A stretch of 64,000 nt of DNA, taken from the NCBI GenBank assembly GCA_947489325.1, contig CANLDA010000006.1:105799-169798 (forward strand). Direction: 5' to 3'. The stretch's first letter is position 1, and the number at the start of each line of letters is the position of its first letter. This document shows positions 54,875 through 61,844 of the stretch, piece after piece. Both the position numbers and the translations under genes were made by a program. The notes beneath the pieces are model-generated. The model made no database searches and was not told where the DNA came from. It saw only the letters and a list, made by a program, of their open reading frames with translations. This DNA comes from an uncultured Paracoccaceae bacterium. GTDB taxonomy: Bacteria; Pseudomonadota; Alphaproteobacteria; Rhodobacterales; Rhodobacteraceae.

Positions 54875-54949
54875 TGGTGTGCCCGGTGGGGATCGAACCC
54901 ACGACACACCGCTTAAAAGGCGGTTGCTCTACCACTGAGCTACGGGCGC
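54875..54949 (-). tRNA. tRNA-Lys (anticodon TTT) embedded in the Y-RNA array
   Basis: A 75-base cloverleaf with encoded ACCA end. D arm GCTC/GAGC, anticodon stem ACCGC/GCGGT, loop CTTTTAA, T arm GTGGG-TTCGATC-CCCAC. The acceptor GCGCCCG/CGGGCAC has one C-A mismatch at position 2-71. Its sequence differs clearly from the canonical tRNA-Lys at 42.3 kb but has the same anticodon and loop. Only 6 bases separate it from Y RNA 3. Confidence 0.9.
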
Positions 54950-54955
54950 GTGCCC

Positions 54956-55076
54956 CGGCGACAAGGGTTTGGTGAAACGCCTGCTCTACCATCTGAGCTA
55001 CATCGCGGAATGCGATGGCGGGGCTCGAACCCGCGACCTGGAGAGTGACAGTCTGTAGTTCCACCGGCATTCGCCG
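54956..55076 (-). ncRNA. Y-RNA-like ncRNA 3 (with tRNA-like module)
   Basis: A 121-base RNA with ends CGGCGA/TCGCCG, the AATGCC / CTTG loop and upper helix GGTGGAAC/GTTTCACC. The permuted tRNA module has T arm GCGGG-TTCGAGC-CCCGC (55018-55034), acceptor-like hairpin CATCGC-ATTCC-GCGATG (55001-55017) and D arm TAGCTCAGATGGTAGAGCA. A TTGAAAGGATAGAT leader precedes it. Confidence 0.9.
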
Positions 55077-55099
55077 AGATCTATCCTTTCAATTCGGGT

Positions 55100-55184
55100 C
55101 AGGCGGACAAGTGGGGGCGAGACCTACGGCCCACTTGGGGCGCGTATCGGGTTCAGCGATGTAGTCCCACCGGCATTCCGCCTG
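55100..55184 (-). ncRNA. Y-RNA-like ncRNA 2 (short form)
   Basis: An 85-base RNA with ends CAGGCGG/CCGCCTG, GAATGCC and CTTGT loop elements, and upper helix GGTGGGAC/GTCTCGCC. It lacks T and D arms. A CTCGAAATATCAC leader precedes it, the same type as before copy 6. Confidence 0.85.
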
Positions 55185-55197
55185 TGATATTTCGAGT

Positions 55198-55324
55198 CTG
55201 GCGACAAGAACTTACGAAACGTTTCCGCGCGTCTACCAATTCCGCCACATCGCGGTTGCGATGGTGGGATTCGAACCCACAATATACGGGCACCTGAAGC
55301 TGTAGTTCCGCAGGCATTCGCCAG
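55198..55324 (-). ncRNA. Y-RNA-like ncRNA 1 (with Leu-like tRNA module)
   Basis: A 127-base RNA, the first of the array after rsr. Ends CTGGCGA/TCGCCAG, AATGCC / CTTG loop and upper helix TGCGGAAC/GTTTCGTA. The permuted tRNA module has a perfect T arm GTGGG-TTCGAAT-CCCAC (55264-55280), an acceptor-like hairpin CATCGC-AACC-GCGATG, and a D arm TGGCGGAATTGGTAGACGCG that looks like that of a tRNA-Leu rather than the D arms of copies 3 and 6. An ATGAAAGGAATGACAT leader precedes it. Confidence 0.9.
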
Positions 55325-55344
55325 ATGTCATTCCTTTCATGGTT

Positions 55345-55368
55345 CCCCGGGCGGCGATCCGCCCGAGG
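55345..55368 (-). terminator. Hairpin between rsr and the first Y RNA
   Basis: CCTCGGGCGG and CCGCCCGGGG form a 10-bp stem (one G-T pair) around ATCG, 5 bases after the rsr stop. There is no T run after it, so it may be a processing or mRNA-end-protecting hairpin rather than a full terminator, allowing read-through into the array. Confidence 0.6.
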
Positions 55369-55373
55369 TGTTG

Positions 55374-56930
55374 TTACAGATCGATCTTTTCGATCTCGCC
55401 GACCCAATGGTCCGGGCCTGTCTGACCGGAGGCAAAGGCCGCGATCTGGTCAAAGACCGCGTCCGAGAACCCGCCGACATTCAGCACGTCTTCACGTGTC
55501 TGGGCCTGCGTGGTCCCGTACGGCGCGATGTCGATGCAGACCAGTTTGGCCTTTGGGTTGCGACGCTTGATCGCCTCCCATTCCTTCAGCATCGCTGTTC
55601 CCTGACCACCGGTGCGGGCATCTACCCACGACTGGTTGTCAGACACGAACACCACCAGATCCGGCGCACGACCACGATCGTTCAGCCACTTCAGCGGCGC
55701 GGAACAATTTGTTCCACCACCGGCCAGAGCGGCCAGACGCTCGGCATTGGTCAGGATCGTGTCGCGCGGCTCCAGACGTACGTCACGCACGTCGAAGTCG
55801 AACGGCAGAACCTGACCTCCACGGTTCACGCGCTGGAACGACGCGGCCACAAGGGCTGCTACGTCCACGTGACGCACGGCCGAGGTCGCTCCCGGGCGAT
55901 ACCCGGTCACAGACCAGGTCATGGACCCGGAGACGTCCGGACACACGACCACCTGGCCCGCGATCTTCGGCACGTTCTGCACCGCGATTTCCATCGCATC
56001 ATGCAGGGCGTCCACTATGTCGCGTGGCATATCGCTGTTCACGTTTTGCGCCGCCACCATCAACTGGTACGGAAACGCACGTGCCTTGGCGATCGCCTCT
56101 GGGTCGCGCAGCAAGGCCGCAACGTGATCCACGTTCTTTGCCACACCGAAAACGCCGTGACGCTGAAATGTGTTCAGGTTCTGGCGCACCATCTGCCACG
56201 AGCCTTTGCGTGCGATCCGCGCCCAGTGGGCCGAGGACAGCTCCAGCTGCGTCAACATCTGGAACGGCACGTCAGGCACCGGCCCTCGGCCTGTTTCCTT
56301 GAACGCCATCCAATCCTGCACAGCCTGTGGCAACCGTGCCAAATCGCTCGGCCGCCCGACAATCCAGGCAAACAGCGCCTCCCGCTCGGCCGAGGCCGGT
56401 TTCGGGTGCACCATCTTGATCACGTCCGCCAAGGACGGGTCGTTGCCGATATTGGCGTTCAGTAGCGCCCAGTCAGACGCGGTGTTCAGCCAGTTCTGCA
56501 CCATAGCTTTGGGCGCAGAACCCAATGACTTACGACCGGTCTGGCCGGAGCGGACTATCTGCACAAAGGTACGCAGCATTTTGCCGTTATCGACCACACG
56601 GGCGAAAGCCGCACGGAACAGGACCGGATCACGCCGGGCCAGAACAGCCAGCAACACAGCAGGCATGTCCTTCATGTAACCCGAACGGCGAGCATAGATG
56701 GCCGCCTGCGCCAGATAGCGCGGATCAACGGATTCGGCGACGTCCAGAACATATTCCAGTTCTTCCTGCGGCGACTGATAGAACATGCCCCCGAAAGTGC
56801 CGGTAACAGCGACCTGCGCCAGGGCATGGGCATCGGAATAAGCGTAGGCCGGTGCCGCGTGGGCATTCTTTGCAGTCGCTTTCGGCAGCAACCGGCCTTT
56901 GATCGATGCAAACACGGATTTGTTCGCCAT
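55374..56930 (-). CDS. rsr: Ro60-family RNA-binding protein (TROVE domain)
   Basis: A 518-residue ring-shaped RNA-surveillance protein. The first 330 or so residues are HEAT-like helical repeats of the TROVE domain (EYVLDVAESVDPRYLAQAAIYAR). The C-terminal part is a von Willebrand A domain with an intact metal site: DVSGS (about 335), GGGTN and FVSDNQS. Bacterial Ro60 binds Y RNAs and ends of misfolded RNAs and may tether PNPase. The gene is divergent from rtcR and followed by six Y-RNA-like genes, its expected ligands. Confidence 0.96.
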   Translation of the reverse strand: MANKSVFASIKGRLLPKATAKNAHAAPAYAYSDAHALAQVAVTGTFGGMFYQSPQEELEYVLDVAESVDPRYLAQAAIYARRSGYMKDMPAVLLAVLARRDPVLFRAAFARVVDNGKMLRTFVQIVRSGQTGRKSLGSAPKAMVQNWLNTASDWALLNANIGNDPSLADVIKMVHPKPASAEREALFAWIVGRPSDLARLPQAVQDWMAFKETGRGPVPDVPFQMLTQLELSSAHWARIARKGSWQMVRQNLNTFQRHGVFGVAKNVDHVAALLRDPEAIAKARAFPYQLMVAAQNVNSDMPRDIVDALHDAMEIAVQNVPKIAGQVVVCPDVSGSMTWSVTGYRPGATSAVRHVDVAALVAASFQRVNRGGQVLPFDFDVRDVRLEPRDTILTNAERLAALAGGGTNCSAPLKWLNDRGRAPDLVVFVSDNQSWVDARTGGQGTAMLKEWEAIKRRNPKAKLVCIDIAPYGTTQAQTREDVLNVGGFSDAVFDQIAAFASGQTGPDHWVGEIEKIDL

Positions 56931-56993
56931 TTTTCAGTTCCTCTTATTTGGTGAGGACGTTTTGGCATGATATTCGGTTCACTCGAAAGAAAA

Positions 56994-57028
56994 TCGAAAA
57001 ATCTGACAAGCCATTGATATTAAATCAA
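56994..57028 (-). promoter_or_regulatory. Candidate control region of the rsr operon
   Basis: Read leftward, TGGCTTGTCAGATTTTT (57013 down) keeps the GG of a sigma54 -24 element but lacks the GC at -12, so it is a poor sigma54 match. TTGATATTAAATCAA (57014-57028) is an interrupted inverted repeat (TTGAT/ATCAA) just upstream and may bind RtcR. The gap between rsr and rtcR is A+T-rich and 173 bases long. No convincing sigma70 pair was found either. Confidence 0.35.
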
Positions 57029-57103
57029 TAATATGGAGTTTGAGTTTTTGCGCGAGTACATATACTATCTTACTTTATCGCAATTTATAAAATTGGATAC
57101 GAA

Positions 57104-58666
57104 ATGAAGAACGTGGTTATCGGCTTTCTCGGAACCCAGTTGGATATGGGCAAGAAAAGGCGTTGGAAACCGACGCCCAGCCTTGTCAGCCACGATCATT
57201 TCAAGGTGGATCGGCTCGAAATCCTTTATGACATGCGGTTCAATCGTCTGGCCAAGCAGGTTCAGCGCGAGATTGAAGAAGCATCACCAGATACGGAGGT
57301 ACTGCTCCAACAGCTTGACCTGAATGATCCATGGGATTTTCAGGAGGTCTATGGCAAGCTGTTCGACTTCGCGCGATCCTATGGGTTTGACGATGAACGC
57401 GAACAGTACCATGTGCATCTGACCACCGGGACACATGTAGCCCAGATCTGCTGGTTCCTGCTGACGGAAAGCCGCCACGTGCCTGCCCGTCTGGTCCAAA
57501 CTGGTCCGCCGGGGCCGGAAGAGGAGGTGCCAAAGTTCGATGTCATCGACCTGGACCTGAGCCGTTATAACGCGCTTCAGCAGCGTTTTGACCAACTGTC
57601 GCGCGAACACAGTGACCAGCTGAAGGGCGGGATCGAGACGCTCAATGCAGAATACAACGATCTGATCGACCGAGTTGAGCTGGTCGCCAGCAATTCCAAC
57701 GAACCTATCCTGCTGCTCGGCGAAACCGGCACTGGCAAGACCGAACTGGCCGAGCGCATTCATAGCCTCAAACTCGATCGACGCCGCGTCAAAGGCCGTC
57801 TGGTCCACGTGAATTGCGCAACATTGAACGGGCCAGATGCCATGGCAACGCTTTTTGGTCAGCGCCGCTCTTACCTTGGGGCGGCGGGGACTGAACGCAG
57901 CGGGTTGTTGCGCGAAGCGGATGGCGGCGTCCTGTTTCTGGATGACGTGGACGAGTTGAACTCCAACATGCAGTCGGTTCTGCTGCATGCGATTGAAACC
58001 GGGCGGTTTTATCCACTGGGGTCCGACCACGAAATCTCAAGCCGATTTCACCTGGTTGCCGGTGCCAACCGCGATCTGCGCAGCTTGACGGCGTCGGGGC
58101 AGTTTCGACCCGACCTTTTGGCCCGGTTGAACACTTGGAGTTTTACCTTGCCTGCGCTGCGCAATCGCAGCGAGGATATAGAGGCAAATCTGCTGCATGA
58201 ACTGGATCGCTGCGAAAGGGATTTGGGCACCCATGTCGGATTCAACTCGGATGCCCGCGTGCAATATCTGGACTTTGCCAAAGATCCGGCAACCCATTGG
58301 CCGGGAAACTTCCGTGACTTCTCGGGTTCGATCCGAAGGTTGTGCACGCTTGCGCCACGTGGTCGGATTACGCGGGCGATGGTCTCGGCCGAAATCGAGA
58401 CGCTTCAGGCGGATTGGAAGTCTGCTCAGTCGAATGACGATTTCAAGCTGGTTGCAGATGTGATGGGTGATGCCGTGTCTGATGTGGACCCGTTTGACCT
58501 TGTTCAGCTGGCCGAGGTGATCCGGGTCTGTCGTCGTTCCTCAAGCCTAAGCGCTGCGGGGCGCGCCTTGTTTGTAGTGTCGCGCAGCAAGCGCAAGACC
58601 CAGAACGATGCTGATCGGCTGCGGAAGTATCTTGGTAAGTTTGATTTAGAGTGGGGTGCAATCTAG
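57104..58666 (+). CDS. rtcR: RNA-repair operon regulator RtcR
   Basis: A 520-residue AAA+ transcription activator. Residues 1 to about 180 are the CARF-like sensor domain (HLTTGTHVAQICWFLL), expected to bind RNA fragments with 2',3'-cyclic phosphate ends. The AAA+ core has Walker A GETGTGKT (about 205-212). Where relatives have GAFTGA, this protein reads SYLGAA (about 255), and Walker B is LFLDD where LFLDE is usual. The C-terminal DNA-binding part keeps SLSAAGRALF and NDADRLRKYLGKF. It is divergent from rsr and alone in its direction. Confidence 0.94.
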   Translation: MKNVVIGFLGTQLDMGKKRRWKPTPSLVSHDHFKVDRLEILYDMRFNRLAKQVQREIEEASPDTEVLLQQLDLNDPWDFQEVYGKLFDFARSYGFDDEREQYHVHLTTGTHVAQICWFLLTESRHVPARLVQTGPPGPEEEVPKFDVIDLDLSRYNALQQRFDQLSREHSDQLKGGIETLNAEYNDLIDRVELVASNSNEPILLLGETGTGKTELAERIHSLKLDRRRVKGRLVHVNCATLNGPDAMATLFGQRRSYLGAAGTERSGLLREADGGVLFLDDVDELNSNMQSVLLHAIETGRFYPLGSDHEISSRFHLVAGANRDLRSLTASGQFRPDLLARLNTWSFTLPALRNRSEDIEANLLHELDRCERDLGTHVGFNSDARVQYLDFAKDPATHWPGNFRDFSGSIRRLCTLAPRGRITRAMVSAEIETLQADWKSAQSNDDFKLVADVMGDAVSDVDPFDLVQLAEVIRVCRRSSSLSAAGRALFVVSRSKRKTQNDADRLRKYLGKFDLEWGAI

Positions 58667-58703
58667 CTAGGCGGACGCGAGATATCCGGGTACCCATGCT
58701 TTC

Positions 58704-59948
58704 TCATTCGGCGGCTATATCTTGTATTCGGCCTTCTAGTCCCGACGCTTGTGCAGCCGCTTTTGGGTCGGCGCTATTGGCCAAGAGCCAACCTTGTATT
58801 TGGGCCGGGCTGTGTCTTTGTTTTCCCAACCGCCGTTCGAATGCCTCGGCCAAATCGCGTTCACCGGGGAAAAAGCGCTCAAACAGACGGCGGGCTGTTG
58901 CTGCACCCACCAATCCAAGCTCGGTATGCACATCGGCGCGGCCCGGACGGATCAAGGCCGGGTCCAGCTTTTCCTTGTGATTGGTCGTCATGACCAACGC
59001 ACGCCCCTCCTGAGCAGCCACCCCATCAATGGCATTGAGCAAGCCTGAGAAGCTGACGCCCGAGCGTTTCTCGCCACCTTCGCGCTGCGTAAACACGGCG
59101 TCCACATCCTCGATTGCGATCAGAGACCCCTTGGGGGCACACATCATCGCTTCGCGGAGGTCATCATCCGTCAGCGTGACGCGCCCGATATCCAGCGACG
59201 CGATATCCAATGACAGGTCTGATGCCAGCGCGCGAATGAGGCTTGACTTGCCCGTGCCCGGAGGGCCGTAAAACAGATACCCCCGCCGCCAAGGAACACC
59301 ACGTTCCGCGTACCAGTTGCTGGCCCTATAGAACCAACGCATGTCCTCCAGCACTTTCTCAATACGGTCGTCATCCACTAGCACTGTGTTGATGGAACGG
59401 CGTGGGACATCCCCGACATGATCCCACCAATCCCCTTTCAGAATATGGAGGCCAGGGCCGATGCGATCCCTGGTCTGGGAAAGCGTACGTCCCTCGGCGA
59501 TCCAGCCAAGAATTGTCTCAACCTTCCCGAACAGGACGGTGATATTCAACACCTCCATGGGTCGCTGGTTGTGAGCGGCCCCGACCTTTGACTTTTCATT
59601 GATATCGCGCTCCAGGCGGCAAAGGTGGCCGCGCCAGAAAAACCAATGCCGACCCGGAGCCGGTGCATAGCCCTTTGTTCCCCGAGCCCATTTCCCATCC
59701 GTCATGCGCACATGGCGCGAATGGGACAGGACGTGGTTCTGCTCCATCCAGATACAGAAATGGCGATAAGCCGCGCTTCGGTTGTCGAGTGTCAGGCTCA
59801 CCCAAACTCGCCGCACAATCACGCGGTACATAGCCATGAACGCAATGCGCAGAAAGGCTGCCGCGACCCCGAAGGCCCCGAGTGCCAAGCCGCCCGCGAA
59901 AAAATCGCTGGTCAGAGCGCTGGTCAGGAATTGATCGAATGCTTCCAT
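58704..59948 (-). CDS. BCS1-like AAA ATPase
   Basis: A 414-residue protein with one N-terminal membrane helix (FFAGGLALGAFGVAAAFLRIAF), a BCS1-N-like region (about 40-200) and an AAA domain with Walker A GPPGTGKSS (about residue 225), Walker B SLIAIEDVDAVF, and arginine finger in RPGRAD. Mitochondrial BCS1 moves folded proteins across a membrane; bacterial relatives have no settled role and often occur near conflict genes. Its ATG begins 1 base after the prfH stop, so it belongs to the rtcB2-prfH operon. Confidence 0.9.
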   Translation of the reverse strand: MEAFDQFLTSALTSDFFAGGLALGAFGVAAAFLRIAFMAMYRVIVRRVWVSLTLDNRSAAYRHFCIWMEQNHVLSHSRHVRMTDGKWARGTKGYAPAPGRHWFFWRGHLCRLERDINEKSKVGAAHNQRPMEVLNITVLFGKVETILGWIAEGRTLSQTRDRIGPGLHILKGDWWDHVGDVPRRSINTVLVDDDRIEKVLEDMRWFYRASNWYAERGVPWRRGYLFYGPPGTGKSSLIRALASDLSLDIASLDIGRVTLTDDDLREAMMCAPKGSLIAIEDVDAVFTQREGGEKRSGVSFSGLLNAIDGVAAQEGRALVMTTNHKEKLDPALIRPGRADVHTELGLVGAATARRLFERFFPGERDLAEAFERRLGKQRHSPAQIQGWLLANSADPKAAAQASGLEGRIQDIAAE

Positions 59949-59949
59949 C

Positions 59950-60591
59950 TTAGCCCCCTTTCACTTCGCGAAAATCGCGGCCCTTGAAGCACCGCACCGG
60001 ATTGCCGCGTTCGAGCGCATAGTGCAGCTCGTTTCGGCTTGCCTTTTGTGCGGCTTCATCCGCTGCGGCTTGGGCGGCCATCAGATGCTGAAGACGTTCC
60101 AACGCCAGCGCCTTATTGCGGTGTTGTGAACGCTCCTCACGCGCCACTGCTGTCAGCCCGGTTTGCTTGTGCGTCGCCCGTACCGCGCTATCGGTTGTGT
60201 TCTGGTGCTGCCCGCCGGGGCCGCCGGCACGGAAGGTGTCGAATGTGACGTCGCTCGCGCGAACGCACTCAGGCGTTTGCACCGGTGCAGGCAGGTCGAA
60301 CACCCCAATGAACCAGTTGGCCCGTTTATGCGTCGGACGCAGATCGCTCTGCGCACGCCACTGGATCGTACCGCGCCACTTCTTGGCGAAGGTTTCCGCG
60401 TCGGCACCGCTGATCAGAACCACTGCGGATTTATAGCCATGTTTTGTGCGCGCGCCATTGGCGTCGAAGTCCACGGCGAGGAGCTCGGCCTCGTTGCGCA
60501 TGACATCCAGCACGCCTGCAATAGCTTGCTGGCATTCCGCCGGACCGCTGCCACTGGTGATCAGGAGTGAGATATGCCGGGAGGCAGTCAT
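59950..60591 (-). CDS. prfH: Peptide chain release factor homolog PrfH
   Basis: A 213-residue class-I release factor homolog without the N-terminal domain of RF1/RF2. The catalytic GGQ is at residues 126-128 in RAGGPGGQHQNTTDSAVRA. PrfH acts on ribosomes with damaged decoding centres, hydrolysing peptidyl-tRNA so that the partner RtcB can reseal the 16S rRNA. The start overlaps the rtcB2 stop by 4 bases, the usual arrangement of this pair. Confidence 0.95.
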   Translation of the reverse strand: MTASRHISLLITSGSGPAECQQAIAGVLDVMRNEAELLAVDFDANGARTKHGYKSAVVLISGADAETFAKKWRGTIQWRAQSDLRPTHKRANWFIGVFDLPAPVQTPECVRASDVTFDTFRAGGPGGQHQNTTDSAVRATHKQTGLTAVAREERSQHRNKALALERLQHLMAAQAAADEAAQKASRNELHYALERGNPVRCFKGRDFREVKGG

Positions 60592-61721
60592 GACCGCCTC
60601 CCGTCACGTGTTTTCTTGAAGGTCAGCAGTGGATGAAACTCCGCCACGCAATGTGCAGCACCTGTGCGCTCCAGGTCTTCGGCAACAGACTTGGCCGATT
60701 TGTAGGCCAAAGGCGCCTCTTCAATCAGAAGGTCGCGATCTTCGCACAGAATACGACCGCCGAAGGATGTACGCTGCATGGCCTGTATATCGGATTTCTT
60801 GGCGCGCAGACGACCATGCATCGAGGATCGGTCGTAGCGTCGTCCGGCACCATGAGCGAGGCTGCCTAGTGCGTCGTCATGACCGTTCGGAGCCATCAGA
60901 TAGCTCGGACTAGCCCGCGATCCGGCAAGCGGAACAAATCCCTGCTTGGCGACTGCCGCGCCCTTGCGGTGCAGCCAGCCATCGCCATACCGCGCAAGCA
61001 AGTTATGCGGGGCATCCGCAATCAATGTAAGGTCCGCCCGAAGCGCCTCGGCCGCCCGTTCTGCAATGACCTGACGATTGAGGCGGGCCCAGCGAACCGC
61101 TTTGTCTTGATCTTTCAGATAGATCTGAGCTGCGTCACTATCCTCTTGCAGTCCGGCATAAGCTCCCTGTGGCACAGCCTCTAGAACGGCATTGCCAAAA
61201 CCACGCGATCCGGAATGCACCAGAAGATAAAGGCGCGATGTGTCGAGGCAGGTGCTTTCATCTGCCTCAGCCAAAGCCAGCACCTCGCAGAAATGATTAC
61301 CACCGCCCACAGTGCCGAGCGATGCGGCAAACAGATCGGTCGGCAGACCAGCATCTTCCAGTCGCCAGCGCTGATCTTCAGATGCAGGCTCTCCAAGTAC
61401 ACGCATCCGGCGCAGCGCCTTTTCCAGCTTCAGCTTCCGCACAGGCAGATCAAGCTGGAACAGCGACATTCCACAACCGATATCGTTGCCGATAAGTTGC
61501 GGAAAGATCCGATCAGCCAGCACTGCGCAGCCAACCGGCCCGTATTTGCCGGGATGCAAATCAGGAAAGGTTGCGATTTCTTGCACGCCGGTCCAGCCGG
61601 CAATTTCTTCAAGTTGCGCTTCGGCCCGTCCTTCGATCCAGGCCGCAGATGTATAGAATTTCGTGATGATGGCGTCGCCGGACACAGCTGACGCACGACC
61701 ATCCAAGACAGAATTGCCCAT
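60588..61721 (-). CDS. rtcB2: RNA ligase RtcB2, PrfH-associated type
   Basis: A 377-residue RtcB. Unlike the copy near 53 kb it has textbook motifs: GNDIGCGM, GTVGGGNHF, HSGSRG, HRKGA and HGAGRRYDR with the guanylylated histidine. The shorter length and the adjacency to prfH match the RtcB2 group that repairs cleaved 16S rRNA. The start is taken at the ATG giving MGNSVLDG; no strong ribosome site is seen, and a frame to 61781 is open. Confidence 0.93.
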   Translation of the reverse strand: MGNSVLDGRASAVSGDAIITKFYTSAAWIEGRAEAQLEEIAGWTGVQEIATFPDLHPGKYGPVGCAVLADRIFPQLIGNDIGCGMSLFQLDLPVRKLKLEKALRRMRVLGEPASEDQRWRLEDAGLPTDLFAASLGTVGGGNHFCEVLALAEADESTCLDTSRLYLLVHSGSRGFGNAVLEAVPQGAYAGLQEDSDAAQIYLKDQDKAVRWARLNRQVIAERAAEALRADLTLIADAPHNLLARYGDGWLHRKGAAVAKQGFVPLAGSRASPSYLMAPNGHDDALGSLAHGAGRRYDRSSMHGRLRAKKSDIQAMQRTSFGGRILCEDRDLLIEEAPLAYKSAKSVAEDLERTGAAHCVAEFHPLLTFKKTRDGRRS

Positions 61722-61799
61722 GAGATAGTACCCAATAAACGTATGTAGATGCGCCCGCGACGAGCCGGCGAACTGGATCAAACCTGATCTGATTTCAGC

Positions 61800-61844
61800 T
61801 TAGGTGTTGATCGGCCCCGAAAGGGCGAAATGACGAATAAGCAT
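61800..61844 (-). CDS. Possible 14-codon leader peptide upstream of rtcB2
   Basis: ATG with a very good ribosome site (AAGGAAAGGGA, 6 bases before) starts the short frame MLIRHFALSGPINT, ending in TAA 78 bases before the rtcB2 ATG. It is in the same frame as rtcB2, so the ribosome site could also serve translational coupling. No regulation is proved. Confidence 0.35.
   Translation of the reverse strand: MLIRHFALSGPINT

Noticed and set aside
54031..55324. CRISPR-like array suspected from the repeated T-arm blocks
   Set aside because: Repeats are unevenly spaced, form tRNA and Y-RNA structures, and no cas genes are present.
54021..55407. Several 60-80-codon minus-strand frames across the Y-RNA array
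   Set aside because: They translate paired Y-RNA and tRNA segments; peptide repeats such as GSSPAIAFRDVAQ come from repeated T arms and acceptor hairpins.
55368..56465. 365-codon open frame on the plus strand inside rsr
   Set aside because: Antisense to a clear Ro60 gene; the composition is arginine/histidine-rich as in shadow frames.
56994..57013. Firm sigma54 promoter for rsr
   Set aside because: The -24 GG is present but the -12 GC is missing, and RtcR lacks GAFTGA; kept only as a weak regulatory candidate.
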